From: Microbacterium helvum
Lineage (GTDB): Bacteria > Actinomycetota > Actinomycetes > Actinomycetales > Microbacteriaceae
Length of the DNA stretch: 64,000 bases
Assembly: GCF_014779795.1 (NCBI RefSeq)
Contig: NZ_JACXZS010000005.1
Coordinates: 1 to 64,000 of the forward strand
Direction of reading: 5' to 3'
Positions 32,745 to 43,177 of this stretch are shown here, piece by piece (position 1 is the stretch's first letter; every line of letters begins with the position of its first letter). The translations under genes were made by a program, and so were the position numbers. The notes beneath the pieces were generated by a model. That model was not told the origin of the DNA. It saw nothing but the letters and a program-made list of their open reading frames with translations, and made no database searches.

Positions 32745-33902
32745 ATGACCATCGAGGCCGCAGGCATGACGACCGTGCAGGGCGAGGCCGACGAGCGCTT
32801 CGCCGGGCTCATCGGGGCGTTCCGCTCGAACCTCGCGGACGGGCAGGAGCTCGGCGGCTCGCTGTGCGTGCTCGTCGACGGCCGTCCCGCGGTCGACGTG
32901 TGGGGCGGATGGAGCGACGCCGCCCGCACCGCTCCGTGGGGGCGCGACACCCTCACGAACGTGTGGTCGCTGTCCAAGACGGTGTCGTCGCTCGCGCTTC
33001 TGCTGCTGATCGACCGGGGTCTCGTGGACCCCGATGCTCCTGTCGCCACGTACTGGCCCGAGTTCGCCGCCGCCGGCAAGCAGGACGTGCTCGTGCGTCA
33101 CGTGATGACTCATTCGTCCGGGGTGTCAGGCTGGGATCAACCCGTCACCCCCGACGACATCCTCGCTGTGGATGCCGCGACCGACCGGCTCGCGGCGCAG
33201 GCGCCCTGGTGGCCTGCCGGCGCCGCGTCCGGCTACCACCTGCTCGACTACGGGCATCTCGTGCACGGCATCGTCCGTGCGGTGACCGGTCTCAGCCTCG
33301 GCGCATTCGTCGCCGACGAGCTCGCCGGTCCCCTCGGCGCCGACTTCTGGCTGGGCCTTCCGGCCGCCGAAGACGCTCGGGTGTCGCCCGTCGTGCCGCC
33401 GCCGCCGTCGCGGCTCGACCTGTCGGCCTTGCCGCCCGAGTCGCCCGCGGTGCGCACCTTCGCGGGGCCGGTGCTCGGGGCCGAGATCACCTGGACGCGC
33501 GCCTGGCGCGCCGCCGGCGTGGGCGGCGCAGGTGGTCAGGGCAACGCGCGCTCGGTCGCGCGGCTCAACGCGCTCGTGTCGGGTCGCGGCGTCGTCGACG
33601 GCAAGCGGATGCTGTCGGCCGAGACCGTCGACCGCGTCTTCGCCGCGCCGATCGAGGGGACCGATCTCGTCCTCGGCCTGCCGCTGCGGTGGGGCCTCGG
33701 GTGGGGACTGCGTCACGAGCTGTCGACCGCGTACATCCCGGAGGGGCGCGTCGCGTTCTGGGGCGGGTGGGGCGGATCGCTCGTCACCGCCGACGTCGAC
33801 CGGGGCGTCACCTTCGCGTACGTCATGAACCGGATGTCTGATGGCATCCTCGCGTCCGAACGGGGCCGCACCTACCTGCGGGCCGTGTACGACGCCCTCT
33901 GA
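32745..33902 (+). CDS. Serine hydrolase/esterase of the class C beta-lactamase fold
   Basis: A 385-residue EstB/class-C-type protein without a signal peptide, so cytoplasmic. The catalytic SxxK is SLSK (residues 75-78), and Tyr in SGYHLLDYGH (near 165) is the likely general base. FWGGWGGSLVTAD near 345 replaces the KTG-type motif. Cytoplasmic members are esterases or lactonases, not beta-lactamases. GAAGGAG precedes the ATG. Sharing operator D with an alcohol dehydrogenase suggests hydrolysis of an imported or intermediate ester/lactone. Confidence 0.85.
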   Translation: MTIEAAGMTTVQGEADERFAGLIGAFRSNLADGQELGGSLCVLVDGRPAVDVWGGWSDAARTAPWGRDTLTNVWSLSKTVSSLALLLLIDRGLVDPDAPVATYWPEFAAAGKQDVLVRHVMTHSSGVSGWDQPVTPDDILAVDAATDRLAAQAPWWPAGAASGYHLLDYGHLVHGIVRAVTGLSLGAFVADELAGPLGADFWLGLPAAEDARVSPVVPPPPSRLDLSALPPESPAVRTFAGPVLGAEITWTRAWRAAGVGGAGGQGNARSVARLNALVSGRGVVDGKRMLSAETVDRVFAAPIEGTDLVLGLPLRWGLGWGLRHELSTAYIPEGRVAFWGGWGGSLVTADVDRGVTFAYVMNRMSDGILASERGRTYLRAVYDAL

Positions 33903-33954
33903 GGCCGCGTTCACCGTTGGGGTCGCGGATTGGGAGAACGTGCCGAGATTCTCC

Positions 33955-33983
33955 TTGTCAGTGTCGTATCTCTGTTCTAGACT
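33955..33983 (+). promoter_or_regulatory. Promoter of the DUF222/HNH gene
   Basis: TTGTCA (33955-33960), 17-bp spacer, TAGACT (33978-33983): close to the vegetative consensus. The 75-bp leader ends in GGGAGACAGG before the GTG start. Confidence 0.7.
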
Positions 33984-34058
33984 GGGGGGAGATCGAACTC
34001 GTGCCCACGTTTCGTTTGATCCTTCGTCGCGCTGACGCGCGTTTCGACGGGAGACAGG

Positions 34059-35588
34059 GTGGGGCACCAGATCGGCACCGGCGAGAGCACCTGGGGTGCG
34101 CTGGAGCGTGTGGTCTCGGGGGTGCAGGCGACGCGCGAGCGGATCGCGCGGCTGCAGGCGGAAGAGGCTCGGCTGTTGGCGGATGCCGCCGATATCGTGC
34201 GGGCTCGCGAGGGTGAACGGCGCGTGATGGGCCGCAGTGTCGTGCATGATCTGGCGTTGCGGGAGGTGTCGAGCGAGCTGGGTGCGGTGATGCGGCTGAG
34301 TGACCGGTCGGTGCAGGCGCGGATGTCGGCCTCCAGTCGTCTGGTCGGCGGGTTCGCTGAGACGCATCGGGCGTTCGCTGAGGGGCGGATCGATCAGGCG
34401 CATGCGGCGGCGATCGTGGAGTGTGGGACGGGGTTGCTCGACGATGCGGTTCGCGCCGAGTATGAGCGGATCCTGCTTGAGGCGGCCGGATTCGAGACAC
34501 CGCCGCGGCTGCGGGCGATCGCCCGCGTGGTCGCGGCGCGTATCGACCCCGAGATGGCGGCCGAACTGCAGCAGCGTGCTGCGGGGGAGCGCCGGATCCG
34601 CGTGGTCGATCTGGGGGATGGCATGGCGCGGCTGCTCGCCGACCTTCCGGCCGTGCTTGCGTACGCGATCTTCGATCGGCTGACGCAGATGGCGCAGATC
34701 GAGCAGGCCGCCCAGCGCGACGCTACCGCGGAGGAAGAACCGGTGGATGCCGCGGCGAAGGGTGAGCCCGGGACCGGAGCCGGAGCCGGAGCCGGCACCG
34801 GGACCGGCGCCGGAGCCGGGGCCGCGGCCGAAAGGGCTGCCGCTGCCGACGGCGCTGCCGCTGCCGCTGCTGACCGCGCCCATGCTGACGGCGTTGCTGA
34901 CGGTTCGGCCGGTTCCGGAATCCCACGGCCTGATCTGTCGACCGGGCCGTGCGGGGAGCAGCGATCGCTCGATGAACTGCGGGCCGACCTGTTCGCCGAC
35001 CTCGTCCTCACCGGCGCGCCCGCCGCGCACGGCGTAGGCGACACGCTCGCCGCGATCCGCGCACAGGTGCAGATCACGATCCCCGTGCTCACCGCCGCCG
35101 GGGTGGGTGACGAGCCCGCACTGCTCGCCGGCTACGGTCCCATCGACGCGGAGACCGCGCGCCGGCTCGCGGCGGACGCGCCCGGGTGGGACCGGGTGAT
35201 GTACCACCCGTACTCGGGGCTGCCGCTCGCAGTGGACCGGTACCGCCCGACCGCGCACCTTCAGAGATTTCTTCGAGCACGCGATGAGCGGTGCCGGTTC
35301 CCGGGCTGCACGCGTTCGCCGATCCGCTGCGACATCGACCATACGCACGACCACGCGAAAGGCGGCCGCACCGAGGACGGAAACCTGGCTCACTTCTGTC
35401 CCCGGCACCACACCCTCAAGCACGCGTCCGCGTGGCGCGTCCGCCAACGCGGGAACGGTGTACTCGAGTGGACCAGCCCCACCGGGCGCCGCTACCTCGA
35501 CAAACCGCCCGCGACAGTCCAGTTCGTGCCATCGTCGGTGTTCACCCTGTATCTGGACGCGGAGTACACCGGAGGCGCCCCGTTCTGA
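34059..35588 (+). CDS. DUF222 / HNH endonuclease-signature protein (13E12 family)
   Basis: A 509-residue protein. The N-terminal DUF222 domain (about 30-220) is helical; an Ala/Gly/Thr linker (about 235-290) is encoded by a GGAGCC-type hexanucleotide repeat; the C-terminal HNH domain (about 405-455) has CRFPGCTRSPIRCDIDHTHD, then HFCPRHHTLKH. This family (13E12 repeat proteins) is multicopy in actinobacteria and of unknown biological role, perhaps a mobile-element or DNA-processing nuclease. It starts at GTG, after GGGAGACAGG. Confidence 0.85.
   Translation: MGHQIGTGESTWGALERVVSGVQATRERIARLQAEEARLLADAADIVRAREGERRVMGRSVVHDLALREVSSELGAVMRLSDRSVQARMSASSRLVGGFAETHRAFAEGRIDQAHAAAIVECGTGLLDDAVRAEYERILLEAAGFETPPRLRAIARVVAARIDPEMAAELQQRAAGERRIRVVDLGDGMARLLADLPAVLAYAIFDRLTQMAQIEQAAQRDATAEEEPVDAAAKGEPGTGAGAGAGTGTGAGAGAAAERAAAADGAAAAAADRAHADGVADGSAGSGIPRPDLSTGPCGEQRSLDELRADLFADLVLTGAPAAHGVGDTLAAIRAQVQITIPVLTAAGVGDEPALLAGYGPIDAETARRLAADAPGWDRVMYHPYSGLPLAVDRYRPTAHLQRFLRARDERCRFPGCTRSPIRCDIDHTHDHAKGGRTEDGNLAHFCPRHHTLKHASAWRVRQRGNGVLEWTSPTGRRYLDKPPATVQFVPSSVFTLYLDAEYTGGAPF
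34768..34825 (+). repeat. Hexanucleotide (GGAGCC/GGACCG) repeat inside the DUF222/HNH gene
   Basis: Imperfect hexamer units GGAGCC, GGCACC and GGACCG repeat about nine times in frame, encoding alternating Gly-Ala/Gly-Thr in the linker. In-frame length change would not shift the reading frame. Confidence 0.75.
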
Positions 35589-35616
35589 GACGGAGTCCAT
35601 CGGGGCGCAGCGGTCG

Positions 35617-36315
35617 TCAGGAGTCCAGCTGCTCGCGAAGCAGGCGCGTCAGCTCGGCGGTCGGGGTCGAGCGCGGGAACACCGCGATCACCACGTCGTC
35701 GTCGCGCGCCGTGGCGTCTTCGCCGGGCAGCACGCCGAAGCGGCGACGCGCGTCGTCGAGCGCCGTGCGCAGCACCGACGCCGGCACCTTCTTCGCGCTG
35801 CGGATGAGGCGGCGCAGCACGTGATTGTGGATCGCCGTCACGAGCGCCGAGAAGCCGACCGCGTCGAGCGGATCGAGGCCCGGCAGTGACGCGCGCAGGT
35901 ACTCGTCGAACAGGCGCTCGTAGCGGAACACCGTGACGATCTCGCGGTCGCGCAGTGCGGGGACCTGCCGCACCACCTGATAGCGGCGACGGGCGAGCTC
36001 GGGGTCGGCGGCGAAGTGCGCATAGACCAGGACCGATGCCTCGCACACCGCTGCCCACGGGTCGCGGTGCTGCTGCGCGAGGAAGTCGCGCAGCATGTCG
36101 AGCAGTTCTTCGTGGTCGGTGAAGACGACGTCGTCCTTGCCGCCGAACTGGCGGAAGAACGTCGAGCGCGAGACGCCGGCCGCCTGCGCGATCTGCTCGA
36201 CCGAGGTCTGATCGAACCCCTGCTCGGCGAACAGCTCGAGTGCGGCGGCCACCACCGCGGCGCGCGAAGCGGCCTGGGCGGCGGTGAGGCCCTGGGCGGC
36301 GGTGGTGTCGGACAT
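35617..36315 (-). CDS. TetR/AcrR-family regulator
   Basis: A 232-residue TetR protein: helix-turn-helix near residues 22-66 ([20 protein letters not shown], then [19 protein letters not shown]) with an acyl/regulator-type C-terminal domain. TAGGCT lies 9 nt upstream of the ATG at 36315, so the leader is only a few nucleotides. It is divergent from the FAD-Rieske gene with 114 bp between and may regulate it. No copy of the four-site operator is found here, but it remains an alternative binder of it. Confidence 0.85.
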   Translation of the reverse strand: MSDTTAAQGLTAAQAASRAAVVAAALELFAEQGFDQTSVEQIAQAAGVSRSTFFRQFGGKDDVVFTDHEELLDMLRDFLAQQHRDPWAAVCEASVLVYAHFAADPELARRRYQVVRQVPALRDREIVTVFRYERLFDEYLRASLPGLDPLDAVGFSALVTAIHNHVLRRLIRSAKKVPASVLRTALDDARRRFGVLPGEDATARDDDVVIAVFPRSTPTAELTRLLREQLDS

Positions 36316-36429
36316 CTTGAAGAGAGCCTAGTCCGACGCGCCGCGCTGCGAATCCGGCGTCCTCGCACCCGCGTCGGCTGCGCTGTCAAGCGGGTCGACG
36401 CGACTCTGATCATCGGCTTGCGTGGAGCG

Positions 36430-37983
36430 ATGACGCCGATCTGGAAGCGGGACGCCGAGACCCTGGCGGGAACGCCCTTCGAACCCGGCCGCCGGCGTGA
36501 CGTCGTGGTCGTGGGAGCGGGGCTGACGGGTCTGAGCACGGCGCTCATGCTCGCCCGCGAAGGACACGACGTCTCCGTCCTCGAGGCCGGGGAGGTGGGC
36601 GAGCTCGCGTCGGGGGCGAACACCGGCAAGCTGACGGTGCTGCAGGGGTCGGTGCTGTCGACGCTGCGCCGTCATCACCCTGCGCGGCTCGCCCGCGCCT
36701 ATGTCGAGGCCAACCTCGACGGCGCGCGCTGGCTGACCGGCATCGCCGATGAGCTCGGCGTGCCGTACTCGCGGCGCACCGCCTACTCGTACGCGCAGAC
36801 TCCCGAGGGCGCTGCGTGCGTCGACGCGGAGCTGCGCGCCGCGTCCGAGGCGGGCCTCGCCGTGCGTCGGGTGTCGGCGCAGGAGCTCGCGCTCTCGCCT
36901 TTCCCGATGGTGGATGCCGTCGCACTCGACGGTCAGGTCGCGATAGACCCGCAGCGCCTGCTCCTGGCCCTCGGGCGGGCCTTCCTGGCAGCCGGGGGCG
37001 TGCTGCACACGGGCGTGCGGGTGACGCGGGTGCACGCGGTGCCCAAGGCAGGGGTGGAGACGACGGCGGGCTACGCCGAGGCGGGCCAGGTGGTGCTCGC
37101 CACTGCCACGCCCATCGTGGATCGAGGGCTGTACTTCGCGAAAGTCCGTGGCCTGCGTTCGTCGTGCGTCGCGTTCGAGCTGGATGCACCGCCGCCGTCG
37201 GGCCTCTACATCTCGGTCGACGGCCGGACGAAGTCGGTGCGATCGGTGACCGCCGACGACGGCCCGGTCGATCTCGCCCAGCTGATCGTCGCGGGCAATG
37301 GATTCGCGGTGGGCCGCAGCGATTCGGTGCGCGCCGAGATCGACGATCTGGTCTCGTGGACGCAGCGGCACTTCCCGGGCGCGCGCACGGTCGCGTCGTG
37401 GTCGGCCCAGGATTACGAGTCCCACGACCTGGTGCCGTTCGTCGGCGCGATGCCGCGCGGGCTCGGCCGCATCCGCTTCGCCACCGGGTACGCGAAGTGG
37501 GGACTCTCCAATGCCCCGGCCGCCGCACTGCGCATGACCGCCGAGATCGGGAAGGTTCCGCACAAGGAGCGTCCGGAGTGGATGAACGTGATCGCGACGC
37601 GGTTCACGGTGCCCGCCGACCTCGCCCGCGGCGGCGTCGAGAACCTGCGGGTGGGGTGGGAAGCCGCGTCCGGCTGGATCGGTGCGCAGGCCGCCGCGAC
37701 GCCGGTGCGCCGGCCGGCAGAAGGCCAGGGGGTGGTCGCGAACCGCGGCGGGCACCCGGTCGGCATCGCCACCGTCGAGGGGCGCACCTGCGCGGTGAGC
37801 GCGGTCTGCACGCACCTCGGAGGCGTGCTGCGGTGGAACGACGCCGACTCCTCGTGGGACTGCCCGCTGCATGCGTCGCGGTTCACCGCGGACGGGTGTC
37901 GCATCGAGGGACCGGCGCTGTGCGATCTCGCGCGCCTGCCGCGCGTGCCGGGCGAGGAGATCCCCGATCCCGCAGGAGCATGA
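36430..37983 (+). CDS. FAD-dependent oxidoreductase with C-terminal Rieske domain
   Basis: A 517-residue fusion. The N-terminal DAO-type FAD domain begins [18 protein letters not shown] (GxGxxG at 29-34), and the Rieske [2Fe-2S] domain near the C-terminus has CTHLGG (Cys460, His462) and CPLHASRF (Cys about 479, His about 482). The architecture matches glycine/D-amino-acid-oxidase-like proteins with a ferredoxin-type electron port, found widely in actinobacteria with unknown substrate. The ribosome-binding site (GGAG) is only 2 nt from the ATG at 36430, but the conserved opening MTPIWK supports it. Confidence 0.85.
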   Translation: MTPIWKRDAETLAGTPFEPGRRRDVVVVGAGLTGLSTALMLAREGHDVSVLEAGEVGELASGANTGKLTVLQGSVLSTLRRHHPARLARAYVEANLDGARWLTGIADELGVPYSRRTAYSYAQTPEGAACVDAELRAASEAGLAVRRVSAQELALSPFPMVDAVALDGQVAIDPQRLLLALGRAFLAAGGVLHTGVRVTRVHAVPKAGVETTAGYAEAGQVVLATATPIVDRGLYFAKVRGLRSSCVAFELDAPPPSGLYISVDGRTKSVRSVTADDGPVDLAQLIVAGNGFAVGRSDSVRAEIDDLVSWTQRHFPGARTVASWSAQDYESHDLVPFVGAMPRGLGRIRFATGYAKWGLSNAPAAALRMTAEIGKVPHKERPEWMNVIATRFTVPADLARGGVENLRVGWEAASGWIGAQAAATPVRRPAEGQGVVANRGGHPVGIATVEGRTCAVSAVCTHLGGVLRWNDADSSWDCPLHASRFTADGCRIEGPALCDLARLPRVPGEEIPDPAGA

Positions 37984-38029
37984 TCACCCCGGCGCGTCGC
38001 TCACGTCAGAACCGGACAGCAAGCGGTAG

Positions 38030-38065
38030 TAGGCTGGGGGATTGGTCGATATCTCGACGTCGAGA
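38030..38065 (+). promoter_or_regulatory. sucCD promoter region
   Basis: TAGGCT (38030-38035) is a candidate -10; a 14-bp perfect palindrome TCTCGACGTCGAGA (38052-38065) lies in the leader between it and the GTG start, a possible operator or RNA hairpin. Confidence 0.45.
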
Positions 38066-38116
38066 CGCTTTTGAGCGTCATCCCCACCCCATTCGCCACC
38101 TGCGAAGGAAACAACT

Positions 38117-39280
38117 GTGGATCTGTACGAGTACCAGGCACGAGACCTTTTCGAGAAGTACGAGGTGCCGGTGCTCGCCGGCATCGTCGCGGACACGCCG
38201 GAGGAGGTGCGTGCCGCAGCCGAGAAGATCGGCGGTGTCGTTGTCGTCAAGGCTCAGGTCAAGACCGGCGGTCGCGGCAAGGCCGGCGGTGTGAAGGTCG
38301 CCAAGACGCCCGATGAGGCCTACGAGGCCGCGAAGGCGATCCTCGGCCTCGACATCAAGGGCCACGTCGTCAAGCGCGTGATGGTCGCCCAGGGTGCCCG
38401 CATCGACAAGGAGTACTACTTCTCGGTGCTGCTGGACCGGGCCAACCGCTCCTACCTGTCGCTCGCGTCGGTCGAGGGCGGCATGGAGATCGAGGAGCTC
38501 GCCGTCGAGCGCCCCGAGGCCCTCGCCCGCGTCGCCGTCGACCCGCTGCAGGGCATCGACAAGCAGAAGGCCGTCGAGATCGCACAGGCCGCCGGCTTCG
38601 GCGAGGACCTCGTCGACAAGGTGAGCGACGTCTTCGTCAAGCTCTTCAACGTCTACAAGGGCGAGGACGCGACGCTCGTCGAGGTGAACCCCCTCGTGCT
38701 GACCGAGGAGGGCGACATCATCGCCCTCGACGGCAAGGTCTCGCTCGACGAGAACGCCGACTTCCGCCACCCGGGCCACGAGCTGCTCGAAGACAAGGCC
38801 GCGGCCGACCCGCTCGAGGCCAAGGCCAAGGCGAACGACCTCAACTACGTCAAGCTGGACGGAGAGGTCGGCGTCATCGGCAACGGTGCGGGCCTGGTCA
38901 TGTCGACGCTCGACGTCGTCGCGTACGCCGGCGAGAACCACGGCGGCGTGAAGCCCGCCAACTTCCTCGACATCGGCGGCGGCGCCTCGGCCGAGGTCAT
39001 GGCCGCGGGCCTCGACGTCATCCTGGGCGACCCGCAGGTCAAGAGCGTGTTCGTGAACGTCTTCGGCGGCATCACCGCGTGCGACGCGGTCGCCAAGGGC
39101 ATCGTCGGCGCGCTGGCCGAGCTCGGCTCGAGCGCCTCCAAGCCGCTCGTCGTGCGCCTCGACGGCAACAAGGTCGAAGAGGGTCGCGCGATCCTCCGCG
39201 ACGCGAACCACCCGCTCGTGACCCTGGCAGAGACGATGGACGAGGGCGCCGACAAGGCCGCCGAGCTCGCCAACGCCTGA
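38117..39280 (+). CDS. sucC: Succinyl-CoA synthetase beta subunit (ADP/GDP-forming)
   Basis: A 387-residue ATP-grasp subunit of normal length. [15 protein letters not shown] opens the family; [16 protein letters not shown] (about 45-60) is the nucleotide-binding loop; [13 protein letters not shown] and DIGGGAS complete the fold. With SucD it makes succinate plus ATP/GTP from succinyl-CoA in the citric acid cycle. It starts at GTG after GAAGGAA. It is not part of the acyl-CoA island but would receive propionyl-CoA-derived succinyl-CoA. Confidence 0.97.
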   Translation: MDLYEYQARDLFEKYEVPVLAGIVADTPEEVRAAAEKIGGVVVVKAQVKTGGRGKAGGVKVAKTPDEAYEAAKAILGLDIKGHVVKRVMVAQGARIDKEYYFSVLLDRANRSYLSLASVEGGMEIEELAVERPEALARVAVDPLQGIDKQKAVEIAQAAGFGEDLVDKVSDVFVKLFNVYKGEDATLVEVNPLVLTEEGDIIALDGKVSLDENADFRHPGHELLEDKAAADPLEAKAKANDLNYVKLDGEVGVIGNGAGLVMSTLDVVAYAGENHGGVKPANFLDIGGGASAEVMAAGLDVILGDPQVKSVFVNVFGGITACDAVAKGIVGALAELGSSASKPLVVRLDGNKVEEGRAILRDANHPLVTLAETMDEGADKAAELANA

Positions 39281-39301
39281 CCCCTCAGCATCCGGAACTA
39301 G

Positions 39302-40216
<915 letters not shown>

Positions 40217-40225
40217 GGGCCGAAA

Positions 40226-40273
40226 AAGAGGGGTGGATGCCGGCGGCCGAGGCCGCCGGCATCCACCCCTCTT
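40226..40273. terminator. Bidirectional GGATGCCGGCGG hairpin 2 (23-bp stem)
   Basis: AAGAGGGGTGGATGCCGGCG on the left pairs with its complement on the right, 23 bp perfect over a 2-nt centre. An A-run precedes it on the plus strand, giving a U-run after the hairpin for minus-strand transcripts of the GH43 gene; sucD transcripts end in TTCGTTCTC. Confidence 0.9.
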
Positions 40274-40278
40274 CGTTC

Positions 40279-41283
40279 TCACTGGCCGGACGGCACGCGC
40301 TGGTCGCCCTCTCCGAAGGGTTCGCCGAAGACCGGAGCTCCGTCCTTCCAGGTGAACCGCTGCGCGTTCATCACCCGGTCCCAGCCAGCGCCGGAGTAGC
40401 GGGCAGAGTGATAGACCATCCAGCTCTCCGTGCCGTCGGGCGACGTGGTGAATGATCCGTGTCCTGGCCCGAACACCTCGCCGGTCCGCTCGAAGACGGG
40501 GCCGGGGGACTTGGTCCATGCGGACGGATCCAGCAGGTCCTTCCCCGCGCCGGTGAGCAGCCCGTACGCGTAGTCGTCGGTCCAGCTCGCGCTCGCCGAG
40601 TAGACGAGGAAGACGCGGTCCTCCGTGACGAGCGCTTGCGGCCCCTCGTTGATGGGCATGGTGTGTCGCTCGAAATCGAGCGTGGGCTCAGAGATCAGGA
40701 CCCCGGTGCCGGCAAGAGTGGTGGGGCTCGTCATCTCGGCGATGTACAGGTTCTGCTGTCCGTCGGCGGTTCCCGGCCAACCGGACCAGGCGAAGTACGC
40801 GCGGTCCTGGAACTCGAACCGTGTGCCGTCGATCGCCCAGCGATCGGCGGCATCGGTGATCTTGCCGAGATCGGTGTAGGGCCCGAGCGGGTCGTCGCCC
40901 GCGCTCTCCAGGACGAACATCCGATGACCGGCGTTGTCTTCGTCGCACGTGGTCGCCGCGTAGTAGACGTACCACCTGGTGTCGATGTGATGGAGCTCGG
41001 GTGCCCACACGTCGCGACAGTTCGGTCCGTCACTCGGAGCGGTCCAGACCTTCGTGCGGACACCCTGCGCGATGTCGGTCAGGTTCTTCTCCGGCGAGGC
41101 GGTCACCCAGATCCCATCCTCGGCGCTCTCGATCAGCAGGTAGTGCGAGCCGTCCTTGACGACGTACGGGTCGTTGGCGACGTCTTTGATCGGGTTGTTG
41201 AACGTGGGGGCGCAGCCGGCAAGGGCAGCGGCCGTCAGAGCGGTCGCGGTCAGAGCGGTCACACCGAGCCAGAAGGAGCGCAT
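40279..41283 (-). CDS. Glycoside hydrolase family 43-type lipoprotein (arabinan/xylan-active)
   Basis: A 334-residue secreted lipoprotein (signal ending ALAGC, Cys24). The five-bladed GH43 fold is shown by NDPYVVKDGSHYLL (general base Asp38), VWAPELHHIDTRWYVYYAA near 93-111, DGTRFE and NEGPQALV (general acid Glu in the NEGP motif). It would release arabinose or xylose side residues at the cell surface. It lies 12 bp downstream of the GH2 gene, so both are transcribed from the LacI-controlled promoter. Confidence 0.85.
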   Translation of the reverse strand: MRSFWLGVTALTATALTAAALAGCAPTFNNPIKDVANDPYVVKDGSHYLLIESAEDGIWVTASPEKNLTDIAQGVRTKVWTAPSDGPNCRDVWAPELHHIDTRWYVYYAATTCDEDNAGHRMFVLESAGDDPLGPYTDLGKITDAADRWAIDGTRFEFQDRAYFAWSGWPGTADGQQNLYIAEMTSPTTLAGTGVLISEPTLDFERHTMPINEGPQALVTEDRVFLVYSASASWTDDYAYGLLTGAGKDLLDPSAWTKSPGPVFERTGEVFGPGHGSFTTSPDGTESWMVYHSARYSGAGWDRVMNAQRFTWKDGAPVFGEPFGEGDQRVPSGQ

Positions 41284-41295
41284 GGGCTCTCCGGC

Positions 41296-43107
41296 TCAGG
41301 AGGAAGCACCGGCGGCGCCGGACATGATGGCGCGCAGGCGCTCCAGCGGCAGCTTGGGCGTGCGGTCGGCACCGACGAGTCCGTTGGTCTCTTGCAGGGT
41401 GTCGGTGAGCTGCGTGTAGCAGAAGCCGGCCAGCGCGCGGCTGTCGTGGACAGCAGCCATGAGGGCGCTCAGGCGCGCGTCGAAGTCCGACGCCGAGGAC
41501 GCGGACGAGTAGCCCCACGCATCGGCGGCCGAGTCCACGTCGAACGAGATGCCCCCGAACTCGGTGAGCATCACGGGTGCGTCGTCCACGTCGCCGCTCA
41601 GCACGAGGACGCGTCCGGCCGGGCCCACGCCGTCGACCAGCTCGTCGATCGCGGCACGGGTGCGGTACCGGTCGCCGACGACGCCGGCATCAGCCTCGTA
41701 GTCGTGGATGGCGACGATGTCGGTGTCGACCTGCTCCCACCCGTCGTTCGAGACGACCGGCCGCGTGCCGTCGAGCGCCTTCGTGAGCGACACGAGAGCG
41801 CGCGCGTAGTGCTGCATGCGGGCGTCCGTCGCGATGTGCTGCACGCCCCAGCTCTCGTTGAGCGGCACCCAGGTCACGATCGACGGGTGCGAGAAGTCGC
41901 GGCGCACGATGTCGAGCCATTCCCGGACGGTGCGCTCGACGGCGACGGGCGTGAACGTGAAGCTCGCAGGGGCCTCGCCCCACACCAGCAGTCCCAGGCG
42001 GTCGGCCCAGTAGAGGAACCGAGGGTCCTCGAACTTCTGGTGCACGCGGGTGGCGTTGAAGCCGAGGTCCTTGATGAGCTGCGCCTCGTCGCGCAGCGCC
42101 TGCGCCGAGGGCGCCGCCAGGTGCGACTGCGGCCAGTAGCCCTGGTTCAGCACCGAGCGCACGTAGTACGGCCGGTCGTTGAGGAAGAAGCGGCCGCGGG
42201 CGACGTGCGCCGTGCGGATGCCCAGGTAGGAGCGGGCCAGATCGTCGCCGACGCGGATCTCGGCGTCGATGAGGCGCGGGTGCTCGGGCGACCACAGCAG
42301 CTCTTCGTATGCCTGCCCGTTGGCGAGGGCGGCGACCGGGATGACGAGGGATGCCTCGTCGTCGTCGATCATCGTCTTCACGGTGCCCAGCTGCCGGCCC
42401 TGGTACGACAGGTCGACGCGGACCTCGACGGGCTGGACGGGCACAGCCGAGAGCTCCAGTCCGGCCGTGACGAGGCCGGTGCGCGGATCGGCCATCCACC
42501 GGACACCGGTCGTCGAGATCGCGGGGACCGCCTCCAGCCACACGGGCTGCCAGATGCCGCTCGTGCGGTGGTACCAGATGACGTGCGGCTGCTCGCGCCA
42601 GTCCTGCTTGCCGCGCGGCTGGCCGATGTCGTGGGGGTCGTCCTCGGCGCGGACGACGACGGTGTGCTCATCGCCGGGCGCGAGCGCGTCCGTGACGTCG
42701 AACGCGAACGGCGTGTGCCCGCCCTCGTGGCCGCCGACGGCGCGCCCGTCCACCCACACGCGGCAGCGGTAGTCGACGGCACCGAAGCGCAGCATGAGGC
42801 GCGTGCCGTCGCCGTGGCCGGCGCTCTCCAGCTCGGCCGCGCCGAAGCCGCGGGCGTACCAGACGATGCGGTGGTGCGCGGTGTCGGCCACGCCCGATGC
42901 CTCCGACTCGGGCGGGAACGGGACCAGGATCTCGCGATCGAACGCACGCCGCTCGTGCCAGCCCTCGCCCAGCCCAGCATCGGCGTCGTCGAACGCGAAC
43001 GTCCACGTGCCGGACAGGTCGGTCCACGAGGGCCGGACGAGCTGCGGGCGGGGGTAGGTGCCGTCCTGGTCGCTCGCGGACCAGAGGGCGCTGTCGTCGT
43101 CGATCAT
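41296..43107 (-). CDS. Glycoside hydrolase family 2 enzyme (beta-galactosidase/glucuronidase type)
   Basis: A ~603-residue cytoplasmic GH2: sugar-binding jelly roll (residues 30-190, HRIVWYARGFG), immunoglobulin-like domain, and TIM barrel with acid/base Glu in NESWG (near 416) and nucleophile Glu in TEFGG (near 514). Members hydrolyse beta-galactosides, -glucuronides or -mannosides; the neighbours suggest plant-polysaccharide-derived oligosaccharides. The start is uncertain: ATG at 43107 is taken, with another in-frame ATG at 43119. Two AGCGCT operators lie just upstream. Confidence 0.88.
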   Translation of the reverse strand: MIDDDSALWSASDQDGTYPRPQLVRPSWTDLSGTWTFAFDDADAGLGEGWHERRAFDREILVPFPPESEASGVADTAHHRIVWYARGFGAAELESAGHGDGTRLMLRFGAVDYRCRVWVDGRAVGGHEGGHTPFAFDVTDALAPGDEHTVVVRAEDDPHDIGQPRGKQDWREQPHVIWYHRTSGIWQPVWLEAVPAISTTGVRWMADPRTGLVTAGLELSAVPVQPVEVRVDLSYQGRQLGTVKTMIDDDEASLVIPVAALANGQAYEELLWSPEHPRLIDAEIRVGDDLARSYLGIRTAHVARGRFFLNDRPYYVRSVLNQGYWPQSHLAAPSAQALRDEAQLIKDLGFNATRVHQKFEDPRFLYWADRLGLLVWGEAPASFTFTPVAVERTVREWLDIVRRDFSHPSIVTWVPLNESWGVQHIATDARMQHYARALVSLTKALDGTRPVVSNDGWEQVDTDIVAIHDYEADAGVVGDRYRTRAAIDELVDGVGPAGRVLVLSGDVDDAPVMLTEFGGISFDVDSAADAWGYSSASSASDFDARLSALMAAVHDSRALAGFCYTQLTDTLQETNGLVGADRTPKLPLERLRAIMSGAAGASS

Positions 43108-43129
43108 GCCGACTAGCATGCCCGACAAA

Positions 43130-43141
43130 TACAGCGCTGTA
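43130..43141. promoter_or_regulatory. LacI-type operator O1 (GH2-GH43 promoter)
   Basis: TACAGCGCTGTA, a perfect 12-bp palindrome typical of LacI-family sites, overlapping a plausible -10 (CTGTAT on the minus strand) of the GH2 gene. Confidence 0.8.
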
Positions 43142-43157
43142 AATTCCTGATTCAGAA

Positions 43158-43169
43158 TCCAGCGCTGCA
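43158..43169. promoter_or_regulatory. LacI-type operator O2
   Basis: TCCAGCGCTGCA, the same AGCGCT core, 28 bp upstream of O1 and just outside the LacI gene's stop. Confidence 0.6.
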
Positions 43170-43177
43170 ACCGGTCG

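Noticed and set aside
32745..33902. Class C beta-lactamase (antibiotic resistance)
   Set aside because: There is no signal peptide, and the context and missing KTG motif point to a cytoplasmic esterase.
40459..43116. 885-codon plus-strand open frame
   Set aside because: It is antisense to the GH43 and GH2 genes, whose catalytic motifs are clear.
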